A program made the translations under genes and the position numbers. Source: Anaeramoeba ignava (Eukaryota; Metamonada; Anaeramoebidae). From it: a stretch of DNA of 64,000 bases. This document shows positions 46,261-55,989 of this stretch, piece by piece; the first letter of the stretch is position 1; the number at the start of each line of letters is the position of its first letter. Below the pieces are notes generated by a model. It saw only the letters and a list, made by a program, of their open reading frames with translations, searched no databases and was not told the origin of the DNA. The stretch is taken from positions 449,501-513,500 of the forward strand of contig JAPDFW010000103.1 in the NCBI GenBank assembly GCA_028826165.1. The letters are read 5' to 3'.

Positions 46261-47478
46261 ATGAATCAAATGAGGACAATTAGATTACAAAAAGAAATGA
46301 AAACTCTTCAAACAGAAAAATTTGATGGAATTGAAATTAAAATTGGAGAAAAAATTGATAAATTTGAAGCAAGTAAAAAAACAATATTTTTATTTTTATT
46401 TTTCAAATTGAAAAAATTATTATTTATTTAAAGTTATAATTGGACCTGAAAAAACTCCTTATGAAAATGGGGAATTTAAAATTGAAATTGTTATTCCAGA
46501 AAATTATCCACTTCAACCACCAAATATAAGATTTTTAACTCCAATTTATCATCCAAATATTGATGAGTAAATTAAATTAAATTAATTTTCATTTTAAAAT
46601 TAATTTTGATTTTAAATTCATTTTCATTTTAAATTGATTTTCAAATTAAATTAATTTTGATTTTAAATTAATTTTCATTTTAAATTAATTTTGATTTTAA
46701 ATTTTTAGTCAAGGAAGAATTTGTTTAGGTTTATTTCCTTTTTAAAATTAAAGAAAATTTTCTTTTAAAAAAAAAAGTGGAACAAAAAAATTTTTTTTTT
46801 CTTCTTTTTATTTTCTTTTAAGATACTTTAAAAATGGCAGGAAAAAATAGAGAAGGAGGTTGGAATTGTGCTTTATCAATTGGAACTTTGATTCAAATGG
46901 TTCGTTTATTACTTGAAACTCCCAATCCTGATGATGGATTAATGTTAGAATCTGTAAAATTCAAATTAAATTCTTTTATTTTTTTTAAATTTATTTAGTT
47001 TATTTTTTTTTAATAATTTATCAAGTCAAAAGAATTTGTTCAAAATAGAGATCTTTTTAATCAAAAAGCTAGAAATTTTACTATATCACATGCAATAAAC
47101 AATAAATCAAATTTAAATAAATCAAATTTAAATCAATCAAATTTAAATAAATCAAATTTAAATCAACCAAATTTAAATGAATCAAATAAAAATGAAACAA
47201 ATTTAAATAAATCAAATTTAAATCAATCAAATTTAAATCAATCAAATTTAAATCAATCAAATTTAAATGAAACAAATTTAAATAAAACAAATTTAAATAA
47301 ATCAAATTTAAATCAATCAAATTTAAATAAATCAAATTTAAACCAATCAAATTTAAATCAATCAAATTTAAATCAATCAAATTTAAATAAATCAAATTTA
47401 AATCAATCAAATTTAAATCAATCAAATTTAAATCAATCAAATTTAAATGAATCAAAATTAAATCAATCAAAAATTTAA
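46261..47478 (+). CDS. UBE2T: UBE2T-like ubiquitin-conjugating enzyme (E2)
   Basis: Model: join(46261..46372,46434..46566,46709..46728,46823..46953,47026..47478), 849 nt, 282 aa. The UBC fold covers residues 1 to about 150: [36 protein letters not shown] with the HPN motif, and GRICLDTLK with the catalytic Cys at residue 87 (human UBE2T uses Cys86). It continues with [13 protein letters not shown], as in human UBE2T, the Fanconi-anaemia E2 that ubiquitinates FANCD2/FANCI with FANCL. The catalytic Cys lies in a 20-nt exon. The C-terminus is about 25 copies of the pentapeptide [10 protein letters not shown], absent from animal UBE2T. The frame ends where an extra AA in a repeat copy creates TAA at 47476. 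The UBE2T assignment is strong by motif; pathway membership is inferred. Confidence 0.88.
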
Positions 47479-47515
47479 ATAAATCAAATTTAAATCAATC
47501 AAATTTAAAAATCAA
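47095..47515 (+). repeat. 15-nt coding repeat (TCAAATTTAAATCAA)
   Basis: About 27 copies, encoding [10 protein letters not shown] at the C-terminus of the UBE2T-like protein up to 47478. The last copies lie beyond the stop because a length change shifts the frame. Confidence 0.9.
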
Positions 47516-47818
47516 ATAAAAAAAAACAAAATCAAAGAGAAAAAGAAAAACACAATCAAAAACAAGAAAAAAAATCAAAATCAAAATCAAAATCAAAATC
47601 AAAATCAAAATCAAAATCAAAATTTTTCCAAAATCAAAATCAAAAAATTCGGAAAAAAAATAATCAAAAAAGAATTTTATTTTCTTTTTTTTTTTCCTTT
47701 TTTTCCATTCTTTTTGATTTTTTAATTAAAAAAAATTTAATTTTTCATTTTTAATTTTTCATTTTTCATTTTTCCAAATTTTTTTTTCTTTCTTTAAAAA
47801 AAAAAAAAAACAAACAAA
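47479..47818. other. Intergenic DNA between UBE2T-like and HECT genes
   Basis: End of the 15-nt repeat, then A-rich DNA with an (AAAATC)n run at 47573-47625. A T/C-rich tract with CATT spacers follows (47690-47790), then a long A-run directly before the HECT ATG. No coding signal. Confidence 0.5.
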
Positions 47819-50800
47819 ATGCAACATTTACTTGAAGGAATTCAAAATGAAGATATTTCTATTAAATATAATAGCATTATTGAATTAAATGAAAAGATTT
47901 GTCTTGCAACAGAAAAAACATTTCGTGGTTTTTCTTTAGAAAAATTTGTACCTGCAATTGTTAATCTTATTGAATTACCAGATTCACCTGAAATTAGTTG
48001 TAAATATAATTTAATTTTTTTATTTAATTTTTTCAATTAATTTTTTATTTTAAATTAATTTTTTATTTTAAATTAATTTTTTAATTAGTAATTGCTTCTC
48101 GTACTCTTACAAATTTACTTGAAACTCTCCCTGATTCTTATCATATTATTTCTTCTTTAGCAATTGATGTTTTACTTTCAAAAATTTTATCTATTGAATA
48201 TCTTGATCTTGCAGAAATAGCAATAGATGTAAAATTAAAATTCATTTATAAAATTAAAATTAAAATTAAAATTCATTTATAAAATTAAAATTGAAATTAA
48301 AAATTAAAATTCATTTATAAAATTAAAATTAAAATTAAAATTCATTTATAAAATTAAAATTAAAATTAAAATTAAAATTAAAATTAAAATTATAATTAAA
48401 ATTCATTTATAAAATTAAAATTAAAATTAAAATTAAAATTAAAATCAAAATTAAAATCAAAATTAAAATTAAAATTCATTTATAAAATTAAAATTCATTT
48501 ATTAAATTAAAATTAAAATTGAAATTAAAATTAAAATTAAAATTAAAATTAAAATTAAAATTAAAATTAATTTATAAAATTAAAATTAAAATTAAAATTA
48601 AAATTAAAATTAAAATTAAAAATTAAAATTCATTTATAAAATTAAAATAAATTAAAATTCAATTTAAAATTATAATTAAAATTAAAATTAAAATTCATTT
48701 ATAAATTGAAATTGAAATTAAAAATTAAAATTCATTTATAAAATTAAAATTAAAATTAAAATAAATTAAAATTAAAATTAAAATTAAAATTCATTTATAA
48801 AATTAAAATTAAAATAAATTAAAATTAAAATTCATTTATAAAATTAAAAAAAAGATAATTGAAAAAATATCAAGAAGAACCTTTAAAAGAATTTTAGAAA
48901 GTGGAGGAATGATTGCCTTACTTCAATTTATAGACTTTTTCCCATCAATTACACAAGAAAAAGCACTTTCAGCTATTGCAAATATGGCAAGAGAAATCCC
49001 ACAAAATTCTCTTGATAAAGTTACAGAAGCACTTCCTTTAATTATAAATCAATTAGAATCATCAAATAATAAAGGTTGGAATCAAATAATTTTATAAAAA
49101 AATAATTTTATAAAAAAATAATTTTATAAAAAAATAATTTTAATTTATTTATTAATTTGTTTGTTTTCATTTTGATTAGTTGTTGATCTTGCTTGTCTTG
49201 CAATATTTCGAATTAGCAAAAAGATAATATTTGAACCAACCTTTTTAACAATTTTATCGGATTCAAATTTATTAAAAAATATGGTTAATCTTCTTATTAA
49301 AGAATCACAAAATACTGGAACAATAAAATCAACTACATTTGCTTCAGTTGCAAGTTTTATCAATGATTTATGCTCAATTAATCCATCTATTGTTAAAATT
49401 TTATTTGAAATGGATCTTTATAATATTCTTAAAAAAATATTGATTGGCGATTCTTCACAAAATCAAATTGAAGATCGTAATTTATTAATATTTTAAAAAA
49501 AAAAATAAGCAATTTATTAAATATATTTTTAAAAAAAATATCAATTTAAATAGAATTTATAGATAACACAAATCTTGCGAATTCACCATCAAAGCAAATG
49601 ATTAATATTCCATATACAAGAAGTACAAATCAAATTTTTCATATCATTTCTCTTATCGAAGCTCAATTACCATTAATCCCACAAAATGTCATATCCAAAG
49701 AAATTTGGGATATAATACAAGAAGAGAATGAAATCAAATCGGAAATTCATTCAAATATTCTCGATCTTAAACAAGCAGAAAATTTACAAGCAGCTCATAT
49801 TGAATTAATTACAACTAGTCCAGAAATCCCAGAAAATTTAGCAGCAAATTTATTAGAGCCATTGATAATCACATTTACAAACTCAGTGGCGCCAGCATTA
49901 AAAAGAAAATGTCTGGTTTCATTGTTTAAAATGATTCACTTTAATTCACAAGAAAAACTCAAACAATTAGCTTTGCCTTTATTGAATTCGTTTTCTACAT
50001 TAATTTCTGAGTTGATTACTCAAAGAAAAGACCATATCCAAATTGGATTTGGGATTTTGCTTTCCCATTTGTTTTGCGAAAAATTACCGGAAATGTTTTG
50101 GAACATTTTTCAAAGAGATGGAATTTTTTATGAGTGTGAAAATCTTCTTAGTGTAACAAAAGAATGGATTGTTTCAAATGAGCAAAGCATTACTGATTTC
50201 AAAAAAGGATTGGAAATTCAATTGGAAAACGACAAAAACGAAATTGAAGAATTGAGAAAAGAAAAAGAAAACAAAGAAAACAGAAAACAAGAATTGCAGC
50301 AATCGTTCCAGAAACGAAAAGAAGAAATAGAAAAGGAAATGGAAGAATTCAAATCCAAAAACAAAGATGAGGAAAGTATTATTGAAGCAAACCGACAAAA
50401 CGAGCAAGAAATCAAGAAGTTAAACCAAAATATAACAAGAATCAGCAATCAGACCAAGTCAATCATACGCGCAATTTCAACCAAAACCAGAAGCATTTCT
50501 CAAGTGAAGGAAAAGCTTGAAAAATATACTCGTGTTCTTGAGAAATCCCAAATGAAAAAACTAGATTCAATGGATCAAGAAACAAATCAAAATATGGACC
50601 AAGAACCAATTAATGAAGATATGAAACAAGACTTGTTTTCTGATGATCAAGACGAAACAGATATAAAAGACTCATTCCAAGAAGAAAAAACTCGAAAGCT
50701 CGAATTATTTCGGATTTTGAGAGAAAAAGATCAACAATTTCTACTCGAGCATCGCGATGAAATTGAGCAAATGGTCGGTGAATTACCAAGATATGGAGAT

Positions 50801-53800
50801 GAGAACTTTTCCTTTTCTTTTTCAAAACCAAAAGAGCTAAAAAGAATTGAAAAACCAGCGCCCAAGGATGAACTTATTCAGAAGAAAATTATTGACGATT
50901 GGATTTTATTTACAACCCAAATATTTCTTGATAAATTTTTCTCTGATGAATTGAAAAAGAAATTTGGAGTTCAAGACTTGGGGTTGGAAAAGTTCAAACA
51001 ACTTGGGAAAGAATTGGTATCTGATAACAATAATAGTTTAGCTATTTTAAAAGAAATTGCGGATATTTTTCGCAAACATTCAAAATCTACATTCGAAATT
51101 CTTCAAAGTGGAATTATCCCATCTCTAATTCGCTATTTGACTCTTCCTCGGGAAATACAAGATATCACATCAAATACAGAAGATGTGGAGTTGGCTTCCA
51201 AGTTGCTTGATAATCTGGAAAAGTTTCACTCAACATTTTTTTATATTCCACAAGAGGAAAAAGTAATTATTGAAAATGAACAACAAGACAATCAAGAGAA
51301 TTTCAAAGAACGAGTGCCGATTATTGAAATGATTCGGCAGCTCCAAGAAGTCTTAAACAAAGTGGAGGATTTCCCATCAGAAGTTGATCCGCAATTTTCA
51401 TTCCATTTGGCAAGAAAACCGTTGAAAATTATGTTTGAAAAATCACCCAATGAAAAAACATTGAAACCACTTGGAAATGGATTTTCTACGTTTGATCCAT
51501 TGATAACAACAAATATTCTAGAAACAATTATTTGGGGAAAAGTGCGATTACCTATTGATGGATCTTTGCCTTATATTGATCCTGAAATTCTTGGCTTCGA
51601 AGAAAAGCAGCACAATCAACTATTCGAAGTTGATCCTGATGAAGTTCATTTGTCAGATCATCCTTTTTATAACCGTGAAAGTTTCCTTGATTTTAATTTG
51701 ATTAGTAGTAGCTTGGGAATCATCAAGCAAGATCCAAGTTATTTGGATAGCAATCGATATGAAGATCAATATCGTCCATATTCATATTTTAATCAATATT
51801 CAAAAGGTCCTTTTTCGATGCAAAGTGAAGATAAGTTTGAAGATTTATTCAGTATCAAATCAAAATTTGGAGAAAAGAATCAAGAGAAAGCTAAAATTAA
51901 AAAGTTTATGATTCGCAAGAAATTAAAATCATTGAAAAAGATGAAAAAGAAAATGAATAAAGAATATCAAGAAAGTGATTCAATTTCAATCACAAGTGAA
52001 AGTATAAGCAAAAGTACCAGTAAAAGCAAAAGTGAAAGTAAAAGTAAAAGTAAAAGTAAAAGCAAAAGTAAAAGCAGTGATGATGAATTTATGCTTATTG
52101 AACCAATTAAAAAAGAACCAATTAAAAAAGATAAAATTAAAAAAGATAAAATTAAAAAAGAACCAATCAAAAAAGATAAAATCAAAAAAGATAAAACCAA
52201 AAAGGAGAAAATCAAAAAAAAACCAATCAAAAAATATCACAAAAAATACCACAAAAAATTTGATGATAAAAAAGAAAAAAAATATGTTTCTCCGTTTCTT
52301 AAAGAACCAAAAAGTAAAGTTGAAAAGAAAGAACAACAAATTAAAATGGATGAAGATGACAACCAAAACTCAGAACAAAAAGCACTAAATAGTCAAGAAA
52401 AACAACAAGAATATATTTCCGAACTTGAAAAGTATGAAAAATTATTCCCAATAAACCAGAATAACCACAGATATCATGCTTTACAACTCTCATATATGGG
52501 GAAGAAATTGGATTATAATAAAGGATTATTTCAACAAATTTTTAAAATTTGGAGACAAAATCATGAGAAAGGAGTAGTGATTGGAAATTTATGGAAAGAA
52601 ACTATTGTTATTCGATATCAACGATTGTATCCATTTTCAGAAAGAATGGTTGAGTTGATGAAAGTTCAAGAACAAAATGCACAAAAGATGCAAATTGATT
52701 CAAAAAAAGAAATTTTGGAAAAGAAAAATGAAGCCAAAATTAAAATTAAAAACAAAAACAAAAACAAAAACAAAAACAAAAGTAATAAAAGAAAAATTGA
52801 AGACAATCAAGAGAATGTTGCGGTGAATATAAATAATAGCAACGAAAAAACGCAATTTTATGGAACAAAAGTTCCCGAAATTATTCAAATTTTATCCGAT
52901 CGCAAATTAAGAAGATTAGAATTTCCCGATTCGGATTTGAGATGTTTAGAGGCATTGGAGCTATTGTGGATATTGGAAACCATCAACCGACTTTATTCGC
53001 AAGAAATTGAGTCTGGAAAATCCGTGAAAGCAAGTGGTGTTCAAGTTCCACAAGAAGAATTTATTTCGCTAAGATTAACAGCAAAATTTACGCGACAAAT
53101 CGAAGACCCATTTATATTATTTTGCAACGCAATTCCATTTTGGTGCACGCAAATGATGCACAAAGGATATCAGTTTATGTTTCCATTTGAGAAAAGATTG
53201 CGCTATTTTTATGCGACATCCAACGAACCTTATCATTCTATGAAGCAAGTGATTAGCAATACAGAAAAATATGCACATCAATTCCGAAACATTAAATTGG
53301 GAAGAATCCCAAAATTCAAAGTGAAGGTATTGCGGAATAGAATTCTAGATTCTGCAATACGAATCCTTAATTCCCCACGAGGAATCGGCAGATCTTTACT
53401 TGATGTGGAGTATTTCGGAGAGGCTGGATTTGGATCCGGACCTTCCCAAGAGTTTTTCTATCTTGTATCAAGGGAATTGAGGAAGAAAAACTTGAAAATA
53501 TGGCATGATTCATCTTTCCAGAAGAACAAAAACGAAGAGAAAGATGAGGAAGAATATGTGGAATCACCAAACGGATTGTTTCCGAGATCGATATTTTCCC
53601 ATGATTCTCAGAAAATAATCTCAAATGACGAGCAAAACGAGAACCAAAAAATTGCAGATACATTTGAATTTATTGGGAAATTTGTCGCGCGAGCAATCAC
53701 AGATTCAAGAGTGACCGAGTTGCCTTTTTCGCAGGCTTTTTTCAAGGCAATTCTCGGGAAGGAGCTTGGATTCTCAGATCTCCAATCACTCGATCCTGAA

Positions 53801-54499
53801 TTTTCCAAGGCATTAAAGGAATTAAGCGATATATCGGATCAGTACAAAAAAACTGGCAACAAAAATATCATGTATAAAAACGCAAAATTTGAGGATCTTT
53901 TTATCAATTTTGTTCTTCCTGGGAACGATACTGAACTCAAACCAGGAGGCAAGGATATCTTTTTAAATCTGGATAATATCGATGAATATATTGATTTGAT
54001 TATCCGCGCAAGATTGAAAGAAGGAATATATAAGCAAGTTGCAAGTTTTGTAAAAGGATTCAATCAAATATTTCCGATTAAAAATCTGCGCGTTTTTTCG
54101 TTTGAAGAATTTGATGTTCTTTTGAATGGAAGTGTTGAGCAATGGGATGAGAATTTAATCAGAAAAAACATCAAATGCGCACATGGATATACAATTGAGA
54201 GTCGTGTTGTCGGTTATTTAATACAATTTATGGCTGATATGAGTCCTTCTCAACAAAGAAAATTTCTTCGTTTTATCACAGGAAGTTCTCGTTTGCCTGT
54301 TGGTGGGATTGCTAAATTAAACCCTCTTTTGACTGTTGTTAGACTTAGTGTCGAAAATATGAATCCTGATAATTATCTTCCTAGTGTTATGACTTGCGCT
54401 AATTATCTTAAAATTCCTCAGTATTCTTCAAAGGAAATTTTTCTTCAGAAATTTCAAATTGCTATTTCTGAAGGTCAATCAAGTTTTCATCTTTCTTAA
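47819..54499 (+). CDS. TRIP12/UFD4-like HECT E3 ubiquitin ligase
   Basis: Model: join(47819..47999,48089..48228,48855..49074,49180..49476,49554..54499), 5784 nt, 1927 aa. The N-terminal armadillo-like helices (residues 1-420; FSLEKFVPAIVNLIE, ALSAIANMAREIP) match TRIP12/UFD4/UPL3. A charged coiled coil spans about 495-615, and Lys-rich repeats (SKSKSESK, EPIKKDKIKK) about 1090-1180. The C-terminal HECT domain (about 1540-1927) has SLLDVEYFGEAGFGSGPSQE, FEFIGKFVARAI, FLRFITGSSRLPVGG and the active-site LPSVMTCANYLKIPQYSS, with Cys1894 33 residues from the end. The family acts on N-degron and ubiquitin-fusion substrates in the nucleus and cytosol. Intron 2 (48229-48854) is pure repeat. The acceptor of the last intron could also be 9 nt downstream. 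The HECT part is visibly richer in G/C than the N-terminal exons. Confidence 0.93.
48229..48854. repeat. AAAATT / ATTCATTTATAAAATTAAA repeat filling HECT-gene intron 2
   Basis: The 626-bp intron consists of AAAATT hexamers and about a dozen copies of the 19-nt unit shared with introns of the BTB and ABC-transporter genes. Confidence 0.93.
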
Positions 54500-54559
54500 A
54501 CTAAACAACTAAAGCATTAAAACATTTTTTTCAAAATAAAACAAGCAATAAAAGAAAGA

Positions 54560-54765
54560 AAAAGAGAATTTTGATTTTTATTAATTTTGATTTTTATTAA
54601 TTTTAATTTTGATTTTGATTTTTATTTTAATTTTGATTTTGATTTTGATTTTGATTTTAATTTTAATTTTAATTTTGATTTTAATTTTAATTTTAATTTT
54701 AATTTTGATTTTAATTTTTAATTTTAATTTTTAATTTTAATTTTAATTTTAATTTTAATTTAATT
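54560..54765. repeat. TTTTAA/TTTTGA hexamer repeat between convergent HECT and BTB genes
   Basis: Period-6 T-rich repeat. It continues to the stop codon of the BTB gene and must include its 3' UTR. Confidence 0.85.
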
Positions 54766-55767
54766 TTAATTTAATTTTTCGAAAAGATATTGTAAAGATG
54801 AAGTTAATTGAAAAAATTCTGAAACATCAGAAAGTTCTTCTTTAATTGATTTAGAAATTTCATTAGGAATTTTATCAGTATAAAATGAATCCAAAAAGAT
54901 ATGAAAAGCTTGAGAAGTTTTGTTTGTTGTTTCAGGAACAGATTCACTATTATCAACAACACTTTCAAACATATGACGATATAATTCACTTCTTGCTGCA
55001 AGAATGATTTTATGAGTTTTCACAAGTTCTCCATTAGAAAGAATAATTGTAAAATCTTTTGAATTTTCATCTTTAAGAAGACCTGAAATATCAATATTAA
55101 ATTTTGCAATTGAAATTTCCTTTTCAAAATTTGTAAATCCAATTTTAGAAGCAATTTTCTTTCCTTTTTCTTCTTCTTTATCATTCTCAAAAAATCCGCA
55201 ATAAATCCATCTCATAAAAGGTTCCAAATCGCTTTTAGTTTCTTCACCCAAAAACGCACAAAAATTCTCAAAATGTGATCCAAGTCGAATTTTGCAAATA
55301 AGTCGGTTTAAAGTAAAAATGCCATCCAAACAAGAAATTGAGAAATCTGTTTGAATTTTTGACTGGTAAACATTAAGAAAATCATTTGCTAATCCAAAAG
55401 AATAAGGTTTTTTCATGACCCCCCTAAAATCTAAAGGACCTTCTCCAGTATTTTGAATTGAACCAATAAAAAGTGGACCGATTTGAGGTTTTTTAAAATA
55501 ATAAACGGAATCTTCTTTCATTTTGAACGTGATTGAACCGTTTGTACTTGCTCCAGTGCAATATGCATTTGGTTCGTTTGGATCTCTTTTCCAAATGATT
55601 TTTTCTTCTTCCATTGTTATGTTTCTTACTGGTTTTTGATTTACAAAGATTTTCCCATTATCAGTGTATATTTCTACTTCTAATGAACCTCTCCATATTC
55701 CATGCATTCCTCCCCATTTGTAATTGCATTCATAAACTCCATAATATTCTGGTTTTAATTTAAACAT
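54766..55767 (-). CDS. Second BTB/POZ domain protein
   Basis: A single-exon 333-aa protein. Residues 1-110 form an unrecognised beta-rich region with aromatic residues and Gly (YYGVYECNYKWGGMHGIWRG). Residues about 127-190 resemble a degenerate BTB (DFSISCLDGIFTLNRLICKI). Residues about 225-325 are a clear BTB (DFTIILSNGELVKTHKIILA, RSELYRHMF). The two-BTB layout and the C-terminal VSEFFQL (VEYYQLG in the other) match the protein at 30922-32919, so the two are paralogues about 22 kb apart. Cullin-3 adaptor function is possible. Unlike its paralogue it has no Asn-Gln tract and no intron. Confidence 0.85.
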   Translation of the reverse strand: MFKLKPEYYGVYECNYKWGGMHGIWRGSLEVEIYTDNGKIFVNQKPVRNITMEEEKIIWKRDPNEPNAYCTGASTNGSITFKMKEDSVYYFKKPQIGPLFIGSIQNTGEGPLDFRGVMKKPYSFGLANDFLNVYQSKIQTDFSISCLDGIFTLNRLICKIRLGSHFENFCAFLGEETKSDLEPFMRWIYCGFFENDKEEEKGKKIASKIGFTNFEKEISIAKFNIDISGLLKDENSKDFTIILSNGELVKTHKIILAARSELYRHMFESVVDNSESVPETTNKTSQAFHIFLDSFYTDKIPNEISKSIKEELSDVSEFFQLTSSLQYLFEKLN

Positions 55768-55989
55768 TTTTTGTTATTGTTTAAATTGTAAAAAAATGAT
55801 TTTTTGAAAATAAAAAAAATTTTTTTTTTTCTCCTTTTTTTTTAAGAATTTTTTTTCAATTAAGATTTAATTATAAAAAAAGCAAAATTTGATCAAATTT
55901 TTTAAAATTAGAAAATGATTTACTCAAATTTTAAAAATTATTCAAATAATAAAAATTTGATTTGGAATTTCCAACCAATAGAGATTAAA
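55768..55989. other. AT-rich promoter region of the BTB gene
   Basis: T- and A-rich tracts directly upstream of the leftward BTB gene. A short ATG-initiated frame at 55914 (MIYSNFKNYSNN…) ends after 31 codons in the repeat and is not convincing as a gene. Confidence 0.4.

Noticed and set aside
51967-52366. Minus-strand ORFs of Phe/Leu/Ile repeats within the HECT gene
   Set aside because: They are antisense shadows of Lys/Ser-rich repeats in the well-supported HECT ligase frame.
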